Of a stretch of DNA of 64,000 nucleotides, positions 1 through 8,235 are shown in pieces. The stretch comes from Rhizobium herbae (GTDB taxonomy: Bacteria > Pseudomonadota > Alphaproteobacteria > Rhizobiales > Rhizobiaceae). The position numbers and the translations under genes are program-made. The DNA is taken from assembly GCF_017873135.1 (NCBI RefSeq), contig NZ_JAGGJV010000015.1, positions 1 to 64,000 on the forward strand. The letters run 5' to 3'. Under the pieces are notes generated by a model. The model searched no databases. It was given only the letters and a program-made list of their open reading frames with translations, and had not been told where the DNA came from. Position 1 is the stretch's first letter, and the number at the start of each line of letters is the position of its first letter.

Positions 1-141
1 CCTGATGGGGAGTTCGGCCCGAAGACACGTGAACTGCTCGTGCTGACCGCAAGCGTCGCAGAACCCTATCGCTGGTTCGCCCATGGGCGCCTTGAACGGA
101 TTTGGCCCAGCGCCGTGTCAGAAATTTGGATAGGCAACTGA
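1..141 (+). CDS. C-terminal fragment, carboxymuconolactone decarboxylase-like (partial)
   Basis: An open frame enters from the left edge and ends at a TGA at 139-141, giving 46 residues. The stretch KTRELLVLTASVAEPYRWFA resembles the region of the AhpD/carboxymuconolactone decarboxylase fold where the R-x-R-E-L-V-I-L motif precedes the conserved Y-x-W-x-x-H segment (here YRWFAH). The residues after that His do not look like the usual continuation, so it may be a diverged or truncated member. The following 160 bases to the next gene hold nothing recognisable. Family assignment rests on a short motif only. Confidence 0.4.
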   Translation, partial: PDGEFGPKTRELLVLTASVAEPYRWFAHGRLERIWPSAVSEIWIGN

Positions 142-302
142 TTTAACTTAGATTTGTGGTGGCAGTCATGCCCTGATCGGGTACGATAGCGGAAAAATGG
201 TGCGATCCAACGCGGCACGTATTTCTGGAGTGTTCAATATCGAACTGTCTCGTATAGATATCGGACATTGGCCTCTTCACTCATGGGAGGAACGCCATGA
301 TA

Positions 303-1676
303 TTAGGGTCTTGTGAGGTCGGAGTACGACTGGTCGAAGGTCCGTAGCGCTGACTTAACAGAATCAGCCCCTCCAATATCTGCCCATGTTGGGTATAAGC
401 GGTCATCTTCCAGTCCAGCCCAACGCATACAATCCGAAAATTTCGAATGCCGTTCAGCCTCCGTGATTGGGGCGGCAATGGCACCTTGGGCATGAAGCCG
501 CTCAGTCCATAATCTCCGGCCGTCAAGCAACGTGACTGTGACTTGATGCGCAATGCGCTCAACGCCACGCTCCTCCTCTGCACTGAAGGCGCTCATGGAA
601 ATTTTGGTCATGTGACGCCGGATTTCTGGTCGGAAAATCGCGTCCCGGGTGAAATCAGCCAAGGAAAGCCTGCCTTGAAGAAGCGCGGCGGCAAGGCAAT
701 ATTGCATCGAAAAACGCGCCTGCATCTCATCTGCGGGATCGGAATAAGCCAGATTGTCGACGGCGGACTGTCCCACCTTTGTTTCGATGCCCCGTACCTC
801 ATCGAGCGAAAACCCATGCTCATTCTGCAAATCGCGGGCCGCATCTATGACGCGGTGTGTAGAGGCGCAGCATGGATGAAGTTTCGTCACTAAGCCTCGT
901 GTTTCAATGATGTGGTTTTCTCCCCACAAAAGCGAATCCCATCCCGTCGAATCCGCACCGCCAAACAGATCGAGGAAACCCTGCCGCCGCTCCAGAATGT
1001 CAGATCTGCCAGTAATACCTGCTTGCGCAAGATGGGCCGCCTCTACCGCATTGCGCGCTGCCATGCCGGCATGAAGAGGCTTTACTGCCGTTCCAAACTG
1101 GCCTTTAGGACCTGCTGCAAGGCTGGTCGCAATACTCATCGCCTGTGCCACACGCTCTTCATCGAGACCGAGAAGAATTGCCACGCCTGCCGCGGCTCCA
1201 ATGCAGCCGACAGTCGACGTGCCGTGCCAACCCCTGTTGTAATGCGGAGGATTGACCCCAAAGCCGACAGCCGCCTGCGCTTCGAGACCAGCAAGATAGG
1301 CCCGGATGAGTTGGTCGCCGGAAATAGAGCCGTCCGCTGATGCGACAGCCAGCAAGGCAGGCACGAGGACCGCGGAAGCATGGGCGCGGGCAGGATGGAA
1401 ATTATCATCGAAATCCAGGCAATGCGCGGCCGTGCCATTGATCAGGGCGGCAACCGAGAGTGATGACCGACCGCCGGTGAACACCCCTGAGACGCCGGTT
1501 GGGCCGATTTCGTTGGAAAATGCAGCCGCGACCGACTGAGGCGCCTGATCCTTGGCTCCCGCCACCATGCAGCCGATGGTATCGACGATGGCTTGTTGCG
1601 CGCGCGTCCGGGCAAGAGGTGAAAAAAACGGTCTCGAAACCACATGCGTTGCGATTTTTTCCAGAACTGTTGCCAT
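303..1676 (-). CDS. MmgE/PrpD family protein (2-methylcitrate dehydratase-like)
   Basis: A 457-residue protein, the usual length for the MmgE/PrpD family (2-methylcitrate, cis-aconitate or iminodisuccinate-type dehydratases/isomerases). The family hallmark NGTAAHCLDFDD lies near residues 80-91 and is followed by HPARAHASAVLVPALLA; a WHGTSTVG segment and the all-helical N-terminal pattern are also present. It is probably cytosolic. It is transcribed away from two LysR genes, so one of them probably controls it. The shared intergenic region carries a perfect 20-bp palindrome and a TTGCATAATT dyad. Substrate cannot be inferred: PrpD family members here are often simply carried with amino-acid or peptide catabolic loci. 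Confidence 0.85.
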   Translation of the reverse strand: MATVLEKIATHVVSRPFFSPLARTRAQQAIVDTIGCMVAGAKDQAPQSVAAAFSNEIGPTGVSGVFTGGRSSLSVAALINGTAAHCLDFDDNFHPARAHASAVLVPALLAVASADGSISGDQLIRAYLAGLEAQAAVGFGVNPPHYNRGWHGTSTVGCIGAAAGVAILLGLDEERVAQAMSIATSLAAGPKGQFGTAVKPLHAGMAARNAVEAAHLAQAGITGRSDILERRQGFLDLFGGADSTGWDSLLWGENHIIETRGLVTKLHPCCASTHRVIDAARDLQNEHGFSLDEVRGIETKVGQSAVDNLAYSDPADEMQARFSMQYCLAAALLQGRLSLADFTRDAIFRPEIRRHMTKISMSAFSAEEERGVERIAHQVTVTLLDGRRLWTERLHAQGAIAAPITEAERHSKFSDCMRWAGLEDDRLYPTWADIGGADSVKSALRTFDQSYSDLTRP

Positions 1677-1703
1677 TGACTATTACCCCTGCCAAGACTT
1701 CGA

Positions 1704-1751
1704 TTGCATAATTCCTTAAACCGGGCATGGCTTTAGGATAAAATTATGCAA
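1704..1751. promoter_or_regulatory. Inverted repeat TTGCATAATT...AATTATGCAA upstream of the prpD-like gene
   Basis: A perfect 10-bp inverted repeat (1704-1713 and 1742-1751, 28-nt spacer) lies just upstream of the minus-strand prpD-like start. The same core (TGCATAATATTGCA) recurs at 3838-3851 ahead of the peptide ABC operon, and related ATTATGC/GCATAA elements lie at about 15080-15113. It is a good candidate LysR-type operator for the neighbouring regulators; binding is inferred, not shown. Confidence 0.55.
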
Positions 1752-1778
1752 CAGATTGAAATCGCTACCGCGTCCTTT

Positions 1779-1798
1779 GTGCGTCATGCATGACGCAC
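1779..1798. promoter_or_regulatory. Perfect 20-bp palindrome, candidate operator
   Basis: The bases GTGCGTCATGCATGACGCAC read identically on both strands, centred between 1788 and 1789. The site is in the divergent promoter region between the prpD-like gene and the first lysR gene, about 93 bp before the lysR start. Such symmetry fits a dimeric regulator. Which protein binds it is unknown. Confidence 0.6.
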
Positions 1799-1890
1799 GG
1801 CGCTGTCGTGGCTGCAGTAATGTGAGGCTTCGTTCTATCGCGCAATCTTATGCAGTTTGCGGGTGGTTCTATTCGTTTTGAGGAGAGAGA

Positions 1891-2796
1891 ATGGCGCAGG
1901 GCAACGAAATCGCGATCAGCGTCAAGCACATCCACGCCTATGATGCGATTGCCGCCACCGGCTCGACGATTGCCGCCGCGGTCGATCTGGGCATTTCCCA
2001 ATCGAACGCCAGCCGGCTGCTGCATCAGCTTGAACTCTATCTCGGCGTGCGACTGTTCGAACGCGACAAGAACAGGCTCTCCATGACACGTGAAGGCCTC
2101 CAACTCGGCCCGGAAATAAGAGCGATATCCGATCGGCTGACCGCATTGAAGGTGACTGCCAAAGAGCTTGAAAATGGCCGCTCGCTGGAAATCCCGTTGC
2201 GGCTCGCCTTTCCGGCAAGCCTGTCGGTGACACTGGTGCCGCGCCTGATCAAGCGGTTCCTGGCCGAGAACGGGCCGGTGCGCATCGAGGTCGCGTCCGG
2301 CAATTATCTGGCAATCGAACGCATGGTCGCCGATGGCCAGGCGGATCTCGGTTTCACCCGGTTGCCGTCGCCCACACCGGGGCTGCGGGAAGAGCATGTT
2401 TTGCCGTCACGCAATATTTGCGTCATGCACCGGGATCATCCGCTTGCCGGGCAGCAGACGTTGACCGTGCCGGAACTCAAATCGCAGCACCTGATCCTGT
2501 TGAACCGCGAGCGGCCGGTGCGCCACGAACTGGAAGCGCTTTTCTACAAGCAGGGCCTGCGTCAGCGCCCGGCTATCGAGGCACATTCCGTCGGTTGCGC
2601 CTGCGCGCTGGCAGCGGAGGGACTGGGCCTCGCCATTGTCAGCGAATTGCTAGCACGCGAATATAAGACCATGCCGCTTGCCTTCGTGCCGCTCAAACCC
2701 GATCTTACCGTCGACTACGCAATCGTTAGTTCCGACAGGATTCCACTGCCGAAATCGGCGGCACCGTTTCTGCATTACCTTCGGGAATGGGCATAG
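1891..2796 (+). CDS. LysR family transcriptional regulator (first of tandem pair)
   Basis: A 301-residue LysR-type regulator. The N-terminal winged helix-turn-helix contains AIAATGSTIAAAVDLGISQSNASRLLHQLE-type helices (about residues 15-45) followed by LFERDK, and the C-terminal two-lobed effector-binding domain ends near residue 300. A GAGGAGAGAGA ribosome site precedes ATG 1891. It diverges from the prpD-like gene and lies 51 bp upstream of a second, clearly paralogous lysR gene (shared ATGSTIA and SQS-x-x-SRLL-QLE motifs). It probably regulates the flanking prpD-like gene or the ABC/M20 operon; the effector is unknown. Confidence 0.9.
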   Translation: MAQGNEIAISVKHIHAYDAIAATGSTIAAAVDLGISQSNASRLLHQLELYLGVRLFERDKNRLSMTREGLQLGPEIRAISDRLTALKVTAKELENGRSLEIPLRLAFPASLSVTLVPRLIKRFLAENGPVRIEVASGNYLAIERMVADGQADLGFTRLPSPTPGLREEHVLPSRNICVMHRDHPLAGQQTLTVPELKSQHLILLNRERPVRHELEALFYKQGLRQRPAIEAHSVGCACALAAEGLGLAIVSELLAREYKTMPLAFVPLKPDLTVDYAIVSSDRIPLPKSAAPFLHYLREWA

Positions 2797-2847
2797 AAGA
2801 CGAGATGCTGTTTCTCCTGCGTAGCTGAACACGGGGCCCTGCCACAC

Positions 2848-3759
2848 ATGATCAATTTCAGACAGCTGGAAGTGCTGAAAACTCTGCTCGCAACGGGATC
2901 AACGATCGCCACGGCCAAAAGCATGGGGCTGAGCCAGTCCGGCGTAAGCCGTCTTCTGCAGCAGCTCGAAGCGGATCTGTCCCTGACGCTTTTCGATCGC
3001 GACAAGGGACGCCTCATCCCGACGCCGGAAGCCGTTATTTTGGCGCGCGATGCGGAAAACATTCTTCTGGGGATTAACCGGTTTGCCGGTCTGGCGGAGG
3101 ATCTGCGCAGCGGCGCCACCGGGCCGGAATTGGTCCGCATTGGCCTGCCAAGCAGCATGTGGGAAAATTTCGCGCCAGCTATGTTGGTCGAATACGCACG
3201 CGATTATCCGACTGTGCGGATCGAGACTTTTTTCGAAACCACCTCCACCATCTCAAGGTTGGTGGAGCAGCAGGTAATCGATTTTGGCTTCCTACGCTAC
3301 GAGGACCAGGTTGGGCCGGGCATTGATATGGAGATGGTCGCAACCGGGTCAAGTGTCTGCGTCATTCCGGAGAAACATCCACTGGCATCCCTTGGAGAGA
3401 TCACGCCGAAGGATCTGCGCGGCGTGCCGCTCATTCTGATCGGACGGCAGAGACCGACGCGTATGCTGCTCGACCAGACCTTCAAACGCGCCGGCGTCAA
3501 GCAGAATGTCAAGATCGAGACGCATACCAACAGTTCGGCTTGCGCGTATGTCGCGCATGGCCTCGGCGTTGCTATTCTGAGCAGCTTTTTCGCCAACCTC
3601 TACCGAAACCTGCCGGTGGTCCAACGTCCTTTCATTCCGATCTCAAAACAGGAATTCGGATTGGCCAAGCCTTCGGGTACATCCTCGTCGCTAGCTGCCA
3701 AAGCGTTGATGGAGGCGCTCAAGCGGCAGATCATCATCTCCCAAAAAGACAAGCCCTAA
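2848..3759 (+). CDS. LysR family transcriptional regulator (second of tandem pair)
   Basis: A 303-residue LysR-type regulator. The DNA-binding domain has LLATGSTIATAKSMGLSQSG then SRLLQQLEADLSLTLFDRDK in residues 10-55. The effector domain is shorter in similarity to its neighbour but of the same length class. Tandem duplication with the preceding gene is likely because the same rare ATGSTIA start of the HTH occurs in both. It lies 175 bp upstream of the ABC permease gene, and the gap contains dyads at 3822-3874, so it is the more likely regulator of the transporter operon. Confidence 0.9.
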   Translation: MINFRQLEVLKTLLATGSTIATAKSMGLSQSGVSRLLQQLEADLSLTLFDRDKGRLIPTPEAVILARDAENILLGINRFAGLAEDLRSGATGPELVRIGLPSSMWENFAPAMLVEYARDYPTVRIETFFETTSTISRLVEQQVIDFGFLRYEDQVGPGIDMEMVATGSSVCVIPEKHPLASLGEITPKDLRGVPLILIGRQRPTRMLLDQTFKRAGVKQNVKIETHTNSSACAYVAHGLGVAILSSFFANLYRNLPVVQRPFIPISKQEFGLAKPSGTSSSLAAKALMEALKRQIIISQKDKP

Positions 3760-3821
3760 CAATCAGTTGTAAAATTTCAACCATGTGACGGCTTGCCGTG
3801 CCCGACGCACTATCCGCATAA

Positions 3822-3874
3822 GACTATGACGAAACTGCATAATATTGCACAAAAATTTCGCATCGCTCATAGTC
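3822..3874. promoter_or_regulatory. Dyad GACTATGA...TCATAGTC with nested TGCATAATATTGCA
   Basis: Between the second lysR gene and the ABC permease there is an 8-bp perfect inverted repeat (3822-3829 and 3867-3874). Inside it lies the near-palindrome TGCATAATATTGCA at 3838-3851, matching the TTGCATAATT arms upstream of the prpD-like gene. This looks like the operator/promoter of the peptide ABC operon. No promoter element can be assigned with certainty. Confidence 0.5.
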
Positions 3875-3934
3875 GCCGCATAAAAGCCGGTGACTTTGCA
3901 GATCCGGCCCCAACATTCGCGTTCAGGGGAACCG

Positions 3935-4879
3935 ATGATTAGATTCATACTCAACCGCCTGCTGATGGCGCTGCCGACCGTTGTGATCGTATCGATCACG
4001 GTTTTCGCGCTGATCCGCTTCATTCCCGGTGATCCGGCCGCCCTGATGCTGGGCGATATGGCGACGCCCGATCAGGTCGCCGGCATGCGCACCGAACTTG
4101 GTCTCGACAAATCGATGCCGGAGCAGTTTCTCGTCTGGAGCGGCAATGTGCTCACCGGCGATTTCGGCCGCTCGATCGTCAATGACGAGCCCGTCCTGCC
4201 GCTCGTCGTGTCGCGCTTCATGGTCTCGGCTGAGATCGTCATCATCGCCGTGGTTCTGGCAAGCCTGATTGCGGTCCCCGCCGGCATGATCGCTGCATGG
4301 CGCCAGAACAGCTGGACCGATCTGGTGCTGGTGGGAACCGCCACCGTACTTCTGTCCATTCCGACCTTCTGGCTCGGACTGTTGCTGCTGCTGTTCTTCG
4401 GCCTGAAGCTCGGCTGGCTGCCGGTGCTGGGCTATGTGTCGATCGGCGACAACGTGGTGGGCGGCCTTCTCTATCTGGTGCTGCCGATCATGACGCTGGT
4501 GATCCATGAGGCTGGCGTGCTGATCCGCATGGCCCGCGCCTCCACCCTCGAAGTGCTGCGGCTGGACTACATCACCCACGCGCGTGCCAAAGGCCTTTCG
4601 GAAAGCGCCGTGCTCTGGAAGCATGCGTTCAAGAATGCCTTCGGCCCGACCTGGACGATGATCGGCCTCATTCTCGGCAACCTGCTCGGGGGCATAGCCG
4701 TGATCGAAACGGTGTTCACCATTCCCGGCCTTGGCCGCCTGATGGTCGACAGTATCTTCCAGCGCGACTACCCGGTCATCCAGGGATGTCTCCTGTTCGT
4801 CGCGCTCTCCTATGTGGTCGTCAACCTGATCGTTGATCTCCTCTATCCTCTCTTCGATCCGCGTGTGGTGGCTGAATGA
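3935..4879 (+). CDS. ABC transporter permease, DppB/OppB type
   Basis: A 314-residue inner-membrane permease of the dipeptide/oligopeptide/nickel class. It starts with a hydrophobic segment (about residues 8-28) followed by the family motif IRFIPGDPAALMLGD, has about six membrane segments, and carries the EAA-type coupling loop (VLRLDYITHARAKGLSESAV, about residues 205-224) that docks onto the ATPase. ATG 3935 was chosen over an upstream in-frame ATG at 3890 because AGGGGA precedes it at 3925-3930 and MIRFILNRLL is the usual start of the family. The stop overlaps the next permease start by 4 bp. Confidence 0.92.
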   Translation: MIRFILNRLLMALPTVVIVSITVFALIRFIPGDPAALMLGDMATPDQVAGMRTELGLDKSMPEQFLVWSGNVLTGDFGRSIVNDEPVLPLVVSRFMVSAEIVIIAVVLASLIAVPAGMIAAWRQNSWTDLVLVGTATVLLSIPTFWLGLLLLLFFGLKLGWLPVLGYVSIGDNVVGGLLYLVLPIMTLVIHEAGVLIRMARASTLEVLRLDYITHARAKGLSESAVLWKHAFKNAFGPTWTMIGLILGNLLGGIAVIETVFTIPGLGRLMVDSIFQRDYPVIQGCLLFVALSYVVVNLIVDLLYPLFDPRVVAE

Positions 4880-5694
4880 AACGCTTTACTCTCAATGGCA
4901 TGATCGGTGGCGTGCTTGTCTCGATTCTGCTGATCGTCGCAGCCATCGGCCTGTTCTGGACACCCTTCGACCCGATGAAGCTCAGCTTCACCGCCCGCCT
5001 TGCCGCACCGGGTGCCCCGCACCTGCTCGGGACGGACGAGTTCGGTCGCGATGTCCTCAGCCGCCTGATGATCGGGGCGCGCGCCAGCGTCTGGATCGGT
5101 TGCCTGACCGTCGGTTTCGCCGTCGTCGTCGGCACCCTGATCGGACTGATCAGCGGTTATGCCCGCGGCTGGATCGATGGCATCATCATGGCGATCAACA
5201 ACGCGCTTCTCGCCTTTCCAGGCATTCTGCTGGCGCTTGGTCTGCTCGCCGTGTTCGGCGCCAACGCGTACGGCATCATCTTTGCGCTCGGCATCGCCTA
5301 CACGCCATCGATGGCGCGTGTGGTCCGTGGCGCGGTTCTGTCGCTGCGCGAACGCGAATTCGTCGAAGCCTCCAAGATCATGGGCAATGGCGAGATCTAC
5401 ACCATGCTGCGGCATATCCTGCCCAATTGCCTGGCGCCGATCACCGTTCTCGCCACATCGATGTTCGGCTGGGCCATCCTGTCGGAAAGTGCCCTGAGTT
5501 TCCTCGGCCTTGGCGTGCCGCCACCGGCGCCGACCTGGGGCAACATGCTGGCGGCCGGACGGCCCTTCATCGAACAGGCCGTCTGGCTCGGGCTTTTCCC
5601 CGGTCTCTGCATCGCGCTGACATTGCTTGGCATAAACTTGCTCGGCGACGCGCTTCGCGACAAACTCGATCCCCGCATGAGAGGTCTGAAATGA
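4876..5694 (+). CDS. ABC transporter permease, DppC/OppC type
   Basis: A 272-residue partner permease. The N-terminal membrane segment is followed by GTDEFGRDVLSRLMIGARAS, the typical DppC motif, then a coupling loop with REREFVEASKIMGN (about residues 156-169). The start ATGA overlaps the stop of the first permease, which indicates translational coupling. Together with that protein it forms the heterodimeric membrane channel for a peptide-like solute. Confidence 0.92.
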   Translation: MKRFTLNGMIGGVLVSILLIVAAIGLFWTPFDPMKLSFTARLAAPGAPHLLGTDEFGRDVLSRLMIGARASVWIGCLTVGFAVVVGTLIGLISGYARGWIDGIIMAINNALLAFPGILLALGLLAVFGANAYGIIFALGIAYTPSMARVVRGAVLSLREREFVEASKIMGNGEIYTMLRHILPNCLAPITVLATSMFGWAILSESALSFLGLGVPPPAPTWGNMLAAGRPFIEQAVWLGLFPGLCIALTLLGINLLGDALRDKLDPRMRGLK

Positions 5695-7319
5695 CGCAGG
5701 AAAAACTTCTCAGCGTGCGCAATCTCTCGCTGGAAATTACCCACCGCGGCTTCAATGTGGTGAAAGATGTCAGCTTCGATCTCGAACCCGGTGAAATCTT
5801 CGGCATTGTCGGCGAAAGCGGTTCCGGCAAATCGCTTGCGACCCGCGCCCTGATTTCGCTTCTGCCGCCCGCGATCCGCAAAACCGGCGGCCAGGTGATC
5901 TACAAAGGCCGCGACATCACGTCGATGAGTGAAGCAGATCTGCGCGCGATGCGCGGCGCCGAAGTCGGCCTGGTCTTCCAGGAGCCGATGACCTCGCTCA
6001 ATCCGTCGATGACCATCGGACGGCAGCTGGAAGAGGGTCTAATCCTTCACACCAGGGATACGCCTGCCGAACGGCGCGCCAAAATCCTCGCCATGCTGGA
6101 GCGGGTCGGCATCCGCGACCCGGAAGGGGCTCTGGTCTCCTATCCGCACGAATTCTCCGGTGGCATGCGCCAGCGCATCATGCTCGCCTCGGTCATGCTT
6201 CTGAAGCCGGCCCTGCTGATTGCCGACGAACCGACGACGGCGCTCGACGCCGTCATCCAGCGCGACGTCATGGAACTGATGGTCGAGCTGACCCAGGCGG
6301 AAGGGACAGCCGTCCTTTTGATCAGCCATGACCTGCCGATGGTGGCGCGCTACACCACCCGCATCGTGGTGATGGAGAAAGGATCGATCGTCGAGGCCGG
6401 AACGACCGAACAGATCCTAGAGACGCCGCAGCATCCCTATACCCGCAAGCTCCTGTCCTCGCTGCCCGTGCGGGGCGAGGTCAGGGCCATAAACATAACC
6501 TCCGCGCCGATGGTGTCCGCCCGCAATATCGTCGTCGATTATCCGGGCCGCAAATCGCTTTTGAAAAAAGGAGCCGCCAAGCGTGCCCTGTACGGAGTCT
6601 CGATCGACATTCACGAGGGCGAGGTCGTCGCCCTGGTTGGTGGGTCCGGTTCCGGCAAGACGACACTTGGTCGCACCATTGCAGGCCTGGTTCGCGAGAG
6701 CGAAGGCGAGATCCTGTTCCAAGGGCGCAAGCGCGACGCAGACTGGAAGGATTATCGGCTGAACTGCCAGATGGTGTTTCAGGACCCCTACTCGTCCCTT
6801 GATCCGCGCATGACCATTCTGGCGCTGGTGGAGGAAGCCCTCCGGCTCGTTCCCGGCATCGATCGCGCTGCGAAGAAAAAGCGTGCCTATGAAACGCTGG
6901 AGGAAGTCGGGCTTAGTGCGGAATATGCACTGCGCTATCCGCATGAACTATCGGGCGGTCAGCGGCAGCGCGTGGCGATTGCCCGCGCGATTGCCCGCCG
7001 GCCACGTTTCCTCATTGCCGACGAGCCGGTATCGGCCCTCGACGTGACCGTCCGGGCGCAGGTGCTGACGCTCTTTTCCGACCTGCAGAAGCGCTATGGC
7101 TTCTCCTGCCTGTTCATCAGTCACGATCTCGGCGTCGTCGAGCAGGTGGCCGACCGCGTCGTCGTCATGCAGGACGGCCGGATCATCGAACAGGGTGATC
7201 GCGACACGATCTTCGACACCCCGAAGGAGGCCTATACGCGGCGCCTGCTCTCGGCCATCCCCGCACTCGATCTCAACGAGACCGGCGGCGTCAAACTGAA
7301 ATGGCGCCTGGAGAATTGA
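5691..7319 (+). CDS. ABC transporter ATP-binding protein with two fused nucleotide-binding domains
   Basis: A 542-residue protein fusing the OppD- and OppF-like ATPases. The first domain has Walker A GESGSGKS at residues 41-48, signature SGGMRQR and Walker B LLIADEPTTALDA; the second has Walker A GGSGSGKT near 316-323, signature SGGQRQR and Walker B FLIADEPVSALDV. Each domain ends with the peptide-transporter tail (QHPYTRKLL and EAYTRRLL). ATG 5691 overlaps the upstream permease stop (ATGA); a long in-frame upstream extension is only a shadow of the permease gene. It energises import in this operon. Confidence 0.93.
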   Translation: MTQEKLLSVRNLSLEITHRGFNVVKDVSFDLEPGEIFGIVGESGSGKSLATRALISLLPPAIRKTGGQVIYKGRDITSMSEADLRAMRGAEVGLVFQEPMTSLNPSMTIGRQLEEGLILHTRDTPAERRAKILAMLERVGIRDPEGALVSYPHEFSGGMRQRIMLASVMLLKPALLIADEPTTALDAVIQRDVMELMVELTQAEGTAVLLISHDLPMVARYTTRIVVMEKGSIVEAGTTEQILETPQHPYTRKLLSSLPVRGEVRAINITSAPMVSARNIVVDYPGRKSLLKKGAAKRALYGVSIDIHEGEVVALVGGSGSGKTTLGRTIAGLVRESEGEILFQGRKRDADWKDYRLNCQMVFQDPYSSLDPRMTILALVEEALRLVPGIDRAAKKKRAYETLEEVGLSAEYALRYPHELSGGQRQRVAIARAIARRPRFLIADEPVSALDVTVRAQVLTLFSDLQKRYGFSCLFISHDLGVVEQVADRVVVMQDGRIIEQGDRDTIFDTPKEAYTRRLLSAIPALDLNETGGVKLKWRLEN

Positions 7320-7321
7320 AA

Positions 7322-8200
7322 ATGAACAACAGCACGACAATCGACAAACCGGCCGGGGCCACAGCCGAACACCTGAACGCCATTTGCGACGCGCAGACCT
7401 TCGTCACGCGCTTCAGCATCCGAAACCTCCTGACCGGCGAGACGTTCGACCGCGGCGCGGATGAGGAAACGCCGTCGGCAAGCACGCGCAAGACATCGAT
7501 CATGATGGCGGCGCTCAAGGCGGTGCACGAAGGTCGGCTCGATCTGGACGAGCAGATCACCTACGAGGCACGCTTTGCCGAAGAAGTGGCCAGCGGCATG
7601 TTCCGCTACATGACGCCCGGCATCGTCATCACGCTGCGCGACGCGATCACCGGCATGATGGTGCTCAGCGACAATGTCTGCACCAAGATGGTCTTCGAGC
7701 GGCTGACGCTGGAAGAGGTCGACAGCTATTGCAAGTCGATCGGCATGAGCGGCACCCATCACCGCTTCCTCATTCCACCGCTGGCCTTGTCCCCCGATCA
7801 CACATTGACGTCCGTCACCACGACGACGGCACGCGATCAGGCGTTTCTGCTGCAGACCATCCTCGACGCCCAGACATCGGCGGAAGCCGCCGCAAGGCTC
7901 GGCGCTTCACAGGACCTCTGCGCCTATGCGCTCCAGACGCTGAAGAACCAGATCCTGCGCTATGCCATTCCGTCGCGACTGCCGTTCGGTACCGTCGTTG
8001 CCCACAAGGGCGGCACCGGAAAGCGTGGACGGATGAATGCCGGCATCGTCTACCGCGACGGCCAGCCCTTCTACATCATTGCCGCCTTTACCGATCAGGT
8101 GCCCCAGGACATGCCGGACGGCACACCGGGCTACACGCTGTCGCTTGAAACCATCGGCAGACTGTCACGTGCCTGCTGGGACGCATTCCAAGCCAACTGA
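7322..8200 (+). CDS. Class A beta-lactamase-like serine hydrolase
   Basis: A 292-residue protein with the three active-site elements of the serine beta-lactamase/penicillin-recognising fold: S54-T-R-K57 (SxxK), S116-D-N118 and KGG near residues 229-231 (AHKGGTGK). No N-terminal signal peptide is evident; the start MNNSTTIDKPAG is polar, so the enzyme appears cytosolic, which is unusual for a true beta-lactamase. It lies 2 bp after the ATPase stop and before the substrate-binding protein gene, inside the transporter operon. I infer that it hydrolyses an amide or peptide brought in by the transporter rather than acting in antibiotic resistance. An upstream in-frame ATG at 7301 overlaps the ATPase and has no good ribosome site. 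Confidence 0.82.
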   Translation: MNNSTTIDKPAGATAEHLNAICDAQTFVTRFSIRNLLTGETFDRGADEETPSASTRKTSIMMAALKAVHEGRLDLDEQITYEARFAEEVASGMFRYMTPGIVITLRDAITGMMVLSDNVCTKMVFERLTLEEVDSYCKSIGMSGTHHRFLIPPLALSPDHTLTSVTTTTARDQAFLLQTILDAQTSAEAAARLGASQDLCAYALQTLKNQILRYAIPSRLPFGTVVAHKGGTGKRGRMNAGIVYRDGQPFYIIAAFTDQVPQDMPDGTPGYTLSLETIGRLSRACWDAFQAN

Positions 8201-8235
8201 AACATCCGAACGTCAACAATAAAAGAGGGTAGAAC

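Noticed and set aside
3923-4624. 233-codon minus-strand frame, Gln/His-rich
   Set aside because: It is exactly antisense to the DppB-type permease and has the composition expected of a mirror frame of a membrane protein gene.
4833-5690. 286-codon N-terminal extension of the double ATPase frame
   Set aside because: It lies over the DppC-type permease in another frame and is Arg/Asp-rich shadow sequence; the real start is ATG 5691.
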